The notes beneath the pieces were generated by a model that worked only from the letters and a program-made list of their open reading frames with translations, had not been told where the DNA came from and did no database searches. The translations under genes and the position numbers were made by a program. Positions 1 through 6,349 of a stretch of 12,448 bases of DNA are shown here, piece after piece. Positions within the stretch are counted from its first letter, which is position 1. Each line of letters begins with the position of its first letter. The stretch covers positions 1-12,448 of the forward strand of contig JAQGJO010000407.1 of the NCBI GenBank assembly GCA_028290595.1, in the 5' to 3' direction. The stretch is from Hyphomicrobiales bacterium (GTDB lineage: Bacteria; Pseudomonadota; Alphaproteobacteria; Rhizobiales; Beijerinckiaceae).

Positions 1-113
1 TTTTCCATTTCGGAAACGGCGGCGAATGGCTGCCAGTAACGGCGCATCAGGTTTCCGCACGGCGTGCCGGGCCCGATGCGGGTCAACATTTCATTCTGTT
101 CGGAGGTCAGCAT
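1..113 (-). CDS. Rieske-type aromatic ring-hydroxylating oxygenase, large subunit (N-terminal fragment)
   Basis: Only the first 37 or so codons are in the window; the gene continues past the left edge. The protein begins MLTSEQNEML, then RIGPGTPCGNLMRRYWQPFA. This GPGTP...RYWxP opening is typical of the N-terminus of phthalate 4,5-dioxygenase-like Rieske [2Fe-2S] oxygenase alpha subunits. The Rieske cluster ligands (CxH...CxxH) and the mononuclear iron site would lie beyond the edge, so catalysis cannot be checked. Family members hydroxylate or demethylate aromatic substrates using electrons from a separate reductase. The ATG at 111-113 is preceded by GGGAGA, a good ribosome binding site. The gene is divergent from the cation exporter/MarR unit, with a tandem palindrome only 20-57 bases upstream of its start. 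Family assignment is fairly secure from the N-terminal signature; the substrate is unknown. Confidence 0.72.
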   Translation of the reverse strand, partial: MLTSEQNEMLTRIGPGTPCGNLMRRYWQPFAAVSEME

Positions 114-132
114 CGCGGTCTCCCTGCTAATC

Positions 133-170
133 TTGATAGGCGCCTAACATTTATGATAGGTACCTAACAT
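133..170. promoter_or_regulatory. Tandem palindromic operator, probable MarR binding sites
   Basis: Two imperfect 18-bp inverted repeats lie at 133-150 and 153-170. Their cores, TAGGCGCCTA (137-146) and TAGGTACCTA (157-166), are perfect 10-bp palindromes. The second site reads ATGATAGGTACCTAACAT, with 8 of 9 arm positions paired. The centres are exactly 20 bp apart, about two helical turns, so two dimers would sit on the same DNA face. Symmetric sites of this length are typical of MarR dimers, and a MarR gene lies in the adjacent divergent unit (1288-1827). The location just upstream of the Rieske start implies control of that promoter, and probably of the exporter unit too. That the local MarR is the ligand is inference. 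Confidence 0.7.
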
Positions 171-173
171 ATT

Positions 174-213
174 CCAGTTTCCCTGTCCAGAGACTGGAAG
201 CTTTCGAAACTGG
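174..213 (+). repeat. Nested inverted repeat in the leader of the cation exporter gene
   Basis: The outer arms CCAGTTTC (174-181) and GAAACTGG (206-213) are perfect reverse complements. An inner pair, TCCAG (186-190) and CTGGA (194-198), closes a 3-base loop. The structure sits 84 bases before the exporter start. It could form a two-part hairpin in an mRNA leader or act as a further protein binding site. No transcription start can be assigned, so its role is open. Confidence 0.4.
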
Positions 214-296
214 CCGCCCCTGCGCATTCAATCCTCTTGCCCATCCTCTTGCAAAGCAGCTTGGCTGCCCGTCATATCCGGCTGGTAGGAGAGCCA

Positions 297-1298
297 ATGA
301 CCGAGTCTCACAATCATGCATCGGACGAACCTCGTGATCACGATCATGCGGCTGATCACAAGCATGACCATGGGCACGATCATGGACACGACCACGGACT
401 TGCCGGCCACAGCCACGCGCCGGCCTCGTTCGGGCGCGCCTTCGCCATAGGCATTGGCCTCAACACCGCCTTCGTCGCCGTCGAGGCAGGCTATGGCTTC
501 TACGCCAATTCCGTCTCCCTGCTTTCGGATGCAGGTCACAATCTCTCCGACGTGCTCAGCCTGGTCGTCGCCTGGATCGCCGCCATCCTCGCGGCCCGCG
601 CGCCGAAGGGCCGATACACCTATGGCTTGCGCAGCTCATCCATTCTCGCCGCCCTGTTCAACGCCGTTTTTCTGCTGGTCGTCATCGGCGCGCTGAGCTG
701 GGAAGCGATCTATCGCCTGGTCGCGGGCGGTGAACATGTCGCCGGCCGCACCATGATCGTTGTCGCCGCGATCGGCATCGGCATCAACGGCATCACCGCT
801 TGGCTGTTTTCCTCCGGCGCGAAGAATGATCTCAACATTCGCGGCGCCTATCTGCACATGCTGTCAGACGCCGTCGTCTCCGCCGGCGTCGTCGTTGCCG
901 GCTTCATCATTCTTTACACCGGCTGGAACTGGCTCGATCCCCTGGCCAGCCTTGCCATCAACGCGGTCATCGTCATCGGCACCTGGAGCCTGCTGCGCGA
1001 CAGCCTCGATCTGTCGCTGAACGCCGCGCCACGCGATATCGAACCGGAGGCCGTGCGCGCCTATCTCACCGCGCAGACCGGCGTCGCCAAGATCCACGAT
1101 CTACACATCTGGGCGATGAGCACGACGGAAACGGCGCTGACAGTCCACCTGTGCATGCCAGGTGGCCACCCCGGCGACGCCTTTCTCCTCGAGATCGCCC
1201 ACGGCTTGAAAGAGAAATTCCGCATCGACCATCCGACCCTGCAAATCGAAACCAGCGCCGACACCGTCTGCGCGCTCGAGCCCGATCATGTCGTCTAG
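297..1298 (+). CDS. Cation diffusion facilitator (CzcD/ZitB/DmeF-like) zinc-type efflux transporter
   Basis: Inner-membrane divalent-metal/proton antiporter of the CDF family, 333 residues. The N-terminus (residues 1-40) carries 13 histidines in HDHG-type repeats, a likely cytoplasmic metal-binding tail. About six membrane segments follow. The transport site is seen as H81-x3-D85 in segment 2 (SDAGHNLSD) and H187-x3-D191 in segment 5 (LHMLSDA). This HD-HD arrangement is the Zn(II)/Cd(II) type of the ZitB/CzcD/ZnT group, whereas YiiP uses DD-HD. The C-terminal cytoplasmic domain (about 250-325) has the family motif VAKIHDLHIWAMSTTE. The ATG at 297 is chosen because AGGAG (287-291) lies five bases upstream; an in-frame ATG at 237 has no comparable site and its 20-residue extension lacks family character. 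The stop overlaps the marR start. Substrate could be Zn, Co, Ni or Cd; zinc is the best guess from the motif. Confidence 0.93.
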   Translation: MTESHNHASDEPRDHDHAADHKHDHGHDHGHDHGLAGHSHAPASFGRAFAIGIGLNTAFVAVEAGYGFYANSVSLLSDAGHNLSDVLSLVVAWIAAILAARAPKGRYTYGLRSSSILAALFNAVFLLVVIGALSWEAIYRLVAGGEHVAGRTMIVVAAIGIGINGITAWLFSSGAKNDLNIRGAYLHMLSDAVVSAGVVVAGFIILYTGWNWLDPLASLAINAVIVIGTWSLLRDSLDLSLNAAPRDIEPEAVRAYLTAQTGVAKIHDLHIWAMSTTETALTVHLCMPGGHPGDAFLLEIAHGLKEKFRIDHPTLQIETSADTVCALEPDHVV

Positions 1299-1827
1299 CA
1301 GCAAGACGACCAGCACACCCAAGATCGGCCAGGCCGCTTCGGACAAGACCTTCCCGAAAGCCACCATCGAGACCGGCGCGGTCGATCGCACCGCCCATCT
1401 CATCAAGGACGCCAGCAAAGCGATGGTGCGCGCGCTGCAGACCCGGCTTGCGGAACACGCCGTCGCCCACGGCCACTGGACCTTCCTGCGCATCCTGTGG
1501 AAAAGCAACGGCATCAGCCAGACCGAACTCAGCGAGCGCGCTGGAGTGGCGAAGCCCTCGACAGCCGCCGCGGTGAAGGCGATGGAAGATCTCGGCTATA
1601 TCGAGCGGCGGCAGAAGGCGGACAACAAGAAGAAAGTCTACATCCACCTCACCGATGCGGGCCGCGCGCTGGAAACGACACTCGTGCCCGAGGCGCTCGA
1701 CGTGAACGAAGTCGCCCTCGAAGGCCTGAGCGAACAGCAGGTGATCGCACTGCGCCAGACGCTTTCTAAAATTATTGACAATCTGGTGCGGGACGGAGAA
1801 AAGCGCACACGCAATACGACAGATTGA
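1288..1827 (+). CDS. MarR-family winged-helix transcriptional regulator
   Basis: A 179-residue DNA-binding protein, probably a dimeric ligand-responsive repressor. The winged helix spans about residues 62-126: ISQTELSERAGVAKPSTAAAVKAME forms the helix-turn-helix region, and RRQKADNKKKVYIHLTDAGRAL the wing, with the MarR-typical D/N-x-K-x4-LT-x-x-G pattern. Helices for dimerisation flank it (about 33-60 and 145-170). The first 30 residues are Ser/Thr/Lys-rich and probably disordered. The ATG at 1288 lies inside the exporter gene, giving an 11-base overlap (stop at 1296-1298). With only a weak ribosome site, translation is probably coupled to the exporter. From general recall, related regulators with a GHWTFLRILW segment occur near Rieske-oxygenase genes, which fits the divergent gene at the left edge. 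The tandem palindrome at 133-170 is its likely operator. The effector is unknown; aromatic compounds are a guess. Confidence 0.9.
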   Translation: MSSSSKTTSTPKIGQAASDKTFPKATIETGAVDRTAHLIKDASKAMVRALQTRLAEHAVAHGHWTFLRILWKSNGISQTELSERAGVAKPSTAAAVKAMEDLGYIERRQKADNKKKVYIHLTDAGRALETTLVPEALDVNEVALEGLSEQQVIALRQTLSKIIDNLVRDGEKRTRNTTD

Positions 1828-1856
1828 CAATGTCGTGGACTGAACACACCGGATGC

Positions 1857-1882
1857 AACGGGGCCTGAACCGGCCCGTTTGT
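1857..1882 (+). terminator. Possible intrinsic terminator after marR
   Basis: AACGGG(G)CC (1857-1865) pairs with GGCCCGTT (1872-1879) with one bulged G and a 6-base loop, followed by only TTTGTGT. It starts 30 bases after the marR stop. The stem is strong but the T-run is short, so termination is likely rather than certain. Confidence 0.45.
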
Positions 1883-1909
1883 GTCTCAATCAAGAACGAT
1901 ACAAATCGC

Positions 1910-1935
1910 AGGCAGGCATAGTCTGCCTTAAGGGG
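1910..1935 (+). promoter_or_regulatory. Hairpin next to the ribosome binding site of the first diguanylate cyclase
   Basis: AGGCAG (1910-1915) and CTGCCT (1923-1928) form a 6-bp stem with a 7-base loop. It ends one base before the Shine-Dalgarno sequence AAGGGG (1930-1935), which is four bases from the ATG at 1940. The ribosome site itself is unpaired in this fold. The site supports the chosen start, and the hairpin could influence translation; no known riboswitch is recognised. Confidence 0.35.
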
Positions 1936-1939
1936 CCAT

Positions 1940-3199
1940 ATGCTGGGCGTCGCTCTCTTGCTTGCGCAAGGTATTCTGTATTTTCTGACCATGGCGACGC
2001 TTTTTCGTGCGCGTGGTCGCCTAGGCATCGGCGTCTTCGTCTGTGCGCTCGGTGTGATGCATTTTCTCGAAACATATCTGGCCGCTGTCTTCTTCATTCC
2101 AATGCCCTTCGGGCTTATCTCGCCCGGCTCGACCATCATGTTCTCCGGCAAGCTGATGATGCTGCTGCTGTTCTACATCCGCATGGATGCCGAAACTGTC
2201 CGCCAGCCGATTTACGGCCTGCTGATCGGCAACCTCATGATCATCGCGCTGGCCTACTTGCTGCGCTTCATGCCGACAGCGGTCCTCGAAGGCCGGCAGC
2301 CAGATCTGAGCTTCCTCGACCAGATGGGCGTGCTGATGGTCTGGGGCACGGTGCTGCTGTTCATCGACAGCATCGCGCTCATCCTGCTCTATGAGAAACT
2401 CGGCAAGAGCCTGACGAGCAGCGTATTCGTCCGCGCCTTTATCGGCGCAGCCTGCGTACTGACCTTCGACCAGATCGGCTTTTATACCGCGCTACATTGG
2501 ATTGCGGATGTGCCGATCAGTGCACTGCTTGGCGGCTGGATCGCAAAGATGATCGCCGCCGTCGCCTATAGCGCCATGTTGGCGGTCTATCTGAACTATT
2601 TCGAGCGCGACGAAACGCGTGTCGAGCCCGAGCATCTGGCGGACGTGTTCGACCGGCTGACCTATCGCCAGCGCTACGAAGACCTGCTTCGCAAGGCAGG
2701 CATCGATCAGTTGACGGGAGCCAAGGGCCGCGGCGAGTTCGAGGCTGCGGGTCAGATCAAGCTCGATCAGGCGCGCGCCGGCCGCCGCGAGTTGAGCCTC
2801 GCCATGATCGACATCGACAATTTCAAACTGGTCAACGACGGCCACGGCCATGTCATGGGCGATGAGGTGCTTCGCAACGTGGCGCAAACGCTATTGAAGT
2901 CGAGCAGGAACGAGGACAGCCTGTTTCGCTACGGCGGCGAAGAATTTGCTCTGATTTGCGAAGGCCTACCCCATAACGACGCGCTAGCACTGGCGGAGCG
3001 CCTGCGTCTGGCCGTACTCATGACGCCGCAACCCGCCATGCTGAAAGATGTCACAATCAGCATTGGTGTCGCCACCTACCCGCGCGATGCCGAGACCCTT
3101 GTCGATCTCGTACGTCACGCCGACGCCAATCTCTATCGCGCCAAACAATCAGGCCGCAACCGTGTGGTCGGAAGCGCAGACGAAGCAGCCGCAATGTAA
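1940..3199 (+). CDS. Membrane diguanylate cyclase with VUPS-like sensor domain
   Basis: A 419-residue inner-membrane protein that should make cyclic di-GMP from two GTP. Residues 1-220 hold six or seven hydrophobic segments. The segment around 30-95, with ISPGSTIMFSGKLMMLLLFYIRMDAE (in part), resembles the vitamin-uptake-like sensor (VUPS) module seen in other diguanylate cyclases; I recognise this from pattern memory and am moderately sure. A short linker (about 222-250) leads to a GGDEF domain (about 250-412). It starts at IDQLTGAKGR, has MIDIDNFKLVND for metal and substrate binding, the active site GGEEF at 332-336, and the inhibitory I-site RNED at 323-326, spaced as in feedback-controlled enzymes. 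All catalytic residues look intact. The start is supported by AAGGGG four bases upstream. The stop codon is built into the terminator stem that follows. It is transcribed apart from marR and convergent with the efflux operon. Confidence 0.92.
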   Translation: MLGVALLLAQGILYFLTMATLFRARGRLGIGVFVCALGVMHFLETYLAAVFFIPMPFGLISPGSTIMFSGKLMMLLLFYIRMDAETVRQPIYGLLIGNLMIIALAYLLRFMPTAVLEGRQPDLSFLDQMGVLMVWGTVLLFIDSIALILLYEKLGKSLTSSVFVRAFIGAACVLTFDQIGFYTALHWIADVPISALLGGWIAKMIAAVAYSAMLAVYLNYFERDETRVEPEHLADVFDRLTYRQRYEDLLRKAGIDQLTGAKGRGEFEAAGQIKLDQARAGRRELSLAMIDIDNFKLVNDGHGHVMGDEVLRNVAQTLLKSSRNEDSLFRYGGEEFALICEGLPHNDALALAERLRLAVLMTPQPAMLKDVTISIGVATYPRDAETLVDLVRHADANLYRAKQSGRNRVVGSADEAAAM

Positions 3200-3224
3200 A
3201 ACGCGGGCCAGTGGCCCGCGTTTT
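3198..3224. terminator. Bidirectional intrinsic terminator between convergent genes
   Basis: AAAACGCGGGCC (3198-3209) and GGCCCGCGTTTT (3213-3224) make a perfect 12-bp stem with a 3-base loop. The A-run on one side and T-run on the other give a U-tail in both directions. It overlaps the stop codon of the diguanylate cyclase (3197-3199) and lies 26 bases after the stop of the RND pump on the minus strand, so it can end both transcripts. Confidence 0.85.
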
Positions 3225-3250
3225 CATTCATCTTATCACTTCTGCAAAGC

Positions 3251-6200
3251 TCAATGCACCGGCGCGGCCTCCGGCCGGCGTTCCGGCGCGGCCGCCGTTT
3301 CCGGATGTTCGATTTCGTGCGAGATATAAGTGTAGAACATCGGCACCACGAACAGCGTGAAGATCGTGCCGATCGACATGCCGGCCGCGATCACCAGGCC
3401 CATTGAGAAGCGCGCTGCTGCGCCGGCGCCCGATGCATAGAGCAGCGGCGCGACACCCAGCACCATCGCCGCCGTGGTCATGAGGATCGGCCGCAGGCGA
3501 ACCCGCGCCGCCTCCTGCACCGCGACCAGATTGCTGACGCGATGCTTTATCTTGAACTCGTTGGCGAACTCGACCAGCAGAATACCATGCTTGGTGATCA
3601 GGCCGATCAGGGTAATGAGCCCCACCTCCGTATAGATGTTGAGCGTCGCCAGGCCCATGTTCAGAAACACCATCGCGCCGAACATCGACAGCGGCACCGA
3701 CATCATGATGATGAACGGATCGCGGAAGCTTTCGAACTGCGCTGCCAGCACCAGATAGATGACGATGATCGCCAGTCCGAAGGCGAGCATGATCGAACTG
3801 CCTTCCTGGACTTCGAGACGGGACTGTCCGGCGAAATCTTCATAGAATCCGGTCGGCATTACGTCTTTCGCGATCGCCCGCAAAGTCGCCAGGCCGTCCG
3901 ATGTGGTGACGCCCGGCAACGGCAGGGCGGACAGCGTCGCCGAGTTCAACTGGTTGAACTGTTCGATGGAGGCTGGCGCGGCATCGGTCTTAATTGTCGT
4001 CATCGCAGACAGCGGAACCATCGAACCGCTGGCAGACCGCACGTAATAGGTGCCCAGAAGTTCCGGATTCATGCGATCGAACTGCTGCACCTGGGTAACG
4101 ACGTCATAGCTGCGGTTGTCGCGATCGAAGCGCGCCGTCAGCACGTTGCCGACAAGCGCGTTGAGCGTGTTGCCGATCTCGCGGATCGGAACGCCGAGCG
4201 CGGCGGCGCGGTCGCGATCGATGATGATGCGCGCCCGCGGCGTCTGATAGGTCACCGAATTCTGCACGACGATGAACTTGCCGCTCGCCATCGCCTTCAG
4301 GCGCACCTGTTCGGCCACTTCGAACGCCTGCGCCGGATCGCCGATCGTGCGCAAGGCATACTGGATGGGCAGACCGCCGCTCGAACCCGGCAGCGACGGC
4401 GGCGCAAACACGAACGCCTGAACGCCCGGATTCTCGCTGAGCATGGCCTGGATTTCCAACTTGGTCTGCGCGCCTGGTTTCTTGCGGGCCGCCCAGTCCT
4501 TAAGTTTGAAACCGACGAAACCGCCGCCATCGCCGGTGATACCGAGGATCATGAAGGTGGCGTCGATTTCGGGAATACGATCGAACGGCTGCAGGAATTT
4601 CGTGGCGAAGGCTGCCGTATAATCGATGGTGGCATATTGCGGCGTCAGTGCCAGACCGAGATAAGCGCCTTGGTCTTCCTCAGGCGACAGTTCCGAAGAT
4701 GTCTTGCTGAACAGGAAGCCGGTGGTGCCGAGCAGCATCACGACGATCAACAACGTCACCGGCCGGTACGCCAACGAGCCGGAGAGCCGCCGTCCATACC
4801 AGTTTTCCAGCTTGGTGAAATTGCGGTCGACGAAATTGGCAAAGCCTCCCTGCCCGCCTTCGCCATGCGCCTTCAGCAGCTTCGACGACATCATCGGCGT
4901 CAGAGTGACAGCGATAATGCCCGAGATGATGACCGCGCCCGCGAGCGTGAAGGCGAACTCGCGGAACAGCGAGCCCGTCAGGCCTTGTGTGAAGCCGATC
5001 GGCGCATAGACAGCCGCCAGGGTGATCGTCATCGAGACAATGGGGACGAAGATTTCCTTCATGCCGACGATCGCCGCGTCGACCGGCGTCAATCCCTCCT
5101 CGATGTGTCGATGGATGTTCTCCAGCACGACGATGGCGTCGTCGACCACGAGACCGATGGCCAGAACCATGGCGAGCAGGGTCAGCAGATTGATCGAATA
5201 GCCCAACGCGTAAAGCACGAAGCAGACGCCGATAAGCGACAGCGGAATCGTGACGATGGGGATCAGGACGGACCGGAATGAGCCAAGGAACAGCAGGATG
5301 ACCGCGATGACGATGAGCGCCGCTTCGCCGATCGTCTTGAACACTTCCGCAATCGAAGCCGAAATGAAGCTCGATGCGTCATAGACGATTTCGACGGTCA
5401 TGCCCTTCGGCAGGGTCGCGCGGATATCGGCGATGCCGCGCGTGACCTCTTTGGCCACGTCGAGCGGATTGGCTGACGGCGTCGGCGTAATGCCGATGAA
5501 CACGCCTTCACGCCCGTTGAACGAAACCCTGGTATCGACGCTGCGCGGACCCAGCGTCACATCGGCGACTTCGCGCAGGCGGATGACCTTGTCGCCGTCC
5601 GACCGCACCGGCAGACTGCCGAAGCTTTCAGGTGTCTGGAATGTCGTCTGCATCTGCAGCGCATAGGCGACATATTCGTTCTGCGTCTTGCCGGGCGCCG
5701 CCAGAAAGTTGCTGGAATTGATGGCGCCGGTGATGTCGGTCGCCGTCACGCCGAGCGAGGCCATACGCACCGGATCAAGCCAGACCCGCATGGAAAAGTC
5801 GCGCCCGCCGAGAATGTCGGCGGAACCGACACCCTTCAGCGTGGCGAAGCGCGGCTGCACCACCCGTGTCAGAAATTCAGACACCTGTTCCGGGTTCATC
5901 TCGGTGCTGGCGAAGGTCAGATACATCAAAGCAAATGTCTGACCCGTGCCCTTGATGACGACGGGATCAAGCGCATCGGGCGGTAGAAGCGCGCGCACCT
6001 GCTGCACTTTCGCCGTCACTTCCGTCAGCGCCGCATTGGGATCTGTATTCAAACGCATGCGCACGGACACGGTGCTGGTGCCGAGCCGGCTTTGCGACGT
6101 TACGTAATCGACGCCTTCAGCGCTCGAAACCGACTTCGCAATCGGATTGCTGATGAAACCCTGCATCAGATCCGCGCTGGCGCCGACATAGCTCGTCGTG

Positions 6201-6340
6201 ATCGTGATCGTCGTTTCTTTGACTTCGGGGTATTGGCGAACCTGCAGACTCATCAGCCCCTGCGCGCCGAGCAGGAGAATGAGCAGGCTCACGACCGTCG
6301 AAAGGACCGGACGCCGGATGAATAGCTCGATAAAGCTCAT
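3251..6340 (-). CDS. RND-family (HAE1) multidrug efflux pump, inner-membrane permease
   Basis: A 1029-residue resistance-nodulation-division transporter of the AcrB/MexB/MdtB type; proton-driven export of hydrophobic or amphiphilic compounds across the envelope as a trimer. It opens MSFIELFIRRPVLSTVVSLL, the usual first membrane helix. The proton-relay residues are visible: D400 and D401 in GLVVDDAIVVLEN (AcrB D407/D408) and K917 in GLITKHGILLVEF (AcrB K940). Two large periplasmic loops lie between segments 1-2 and 7-8. Length is normal for the family and the frame is intact. The start lies 9 bases after the adaptor stop, with a weak AGG site, so the two are co-transcribed and probably coupled. 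No outer-membrane factor follows: the operon ends at the bidirectional terminator. Substrates cannot be told from sequence. Heavy-metal (CzcA) RND pumps are excluded by the TM4 DD motif and overall similarity to HAE1. Confidence 0.95.
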   Translation of the reverse strand: MSFIELFIRRPVLSTVVSLLILLLGAQGLMSLQVRQYPEVKETTITITTSYVGASADLMQGFISNPIAKSVSSAEGVDYVTSQSRLGTSTVSVRMRLNTDPNAALTEVTAKVQQVRALLPPDALDPVVIKGTGQTFALMYLTFASTEMNPEQVSEFLTRVVQPRFATLKGVGSADILGGRDFSMRVWLDPVRMASLGVTATDITGAINSSNFLAAPGKTQNEYVAYALQMQTTFQTPESFGSLPVRSDGDKVIRLREVADVTLGPRSVDTRVSFNGREGVFIGITPTPSANPLDVAKEVTRGIADIRATLPKGMTVEIVYDASSFISASIAEVFKTIGEAALIVIAVILLFLGSFRSVLIPIVTIPLSLIGVCFVLYALGYSINLLTLLAMVLAIGLVVDDAIVVLENIHRHIEEGLTPVDAAIVGMKEIFVPIVSMTITLAAVYAPIGFTQGLTGSLFREFAFTLAGAVIISGIIAVTLTPMMSSKLLKAHGEGGQGGFANFVDRNFTKLENWYGRRLSGSLAYRPVTLLIVVMLLGTTGFLFSKTSSELSPEEDQGAYLGLALTPQYATIDYTAAFATKFLQPFDRIPEIDATFMILGITGDGGGFVGFKLKDWAARKKPGAQTKLEIQAMLSENPGVQAFVFAPPSLPGSSGGLPIQYALRTIGDPAQAFEVAEQVRLKAMASGKFIVVQNSVTYQTPRARIIIDRDRAAALGVPIREIGNTLNALVGNVLTARFDRDNRSYDVVTQVQQFDRMNPELLGTYYVRSASGSMVPLSAMTTIKTDAAPASIEQFNQLNSATLSALPLPGVTTSDGLATLRAIAKDVMPTGFYEDFAGQSRLEVQEGSSIMLAFGLAIIVIYLVLAAQFESFRDPFIIMMSVPLSMFGAMVFLNMGLATLNIYTEVGLITLIGLITKHGILLVEFANEFKIKHRVSNLVAVQEAARVRLRPILMTTAAMVLGVAPLLYASGAGAAARFSMGLVIAAGMSIGTIFTLFVVPMFYTYISHEIEHPETAAAPERRPEAAPVH

Positions 6341-6349
6341 GACGTGCGC

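Noticed and set aside
345..400. Short tandem DNA repeat in the exporter gene
   Set aside because: The repetition is explained by the degenerate coding of His-Asp-His-Gly units, not by a separate DNA element.
1066..2151. Open frame of 361 codons on the minus strand across the exporter, marR and cyclase genes
   Set aside because: It overlaps three supported genes and their intergenic signals, and its translation is low-complexity with no family character.
3542..5281. Long open frame (579 codons) on the plus strand opposite the RND pump
   Set aside because: It is antisense to a well-supported transporter gene; the product is a His/Arg/Asp/Gln-rich string with no domain, as expected from the complement of a GC-rich membrane-protein gene.
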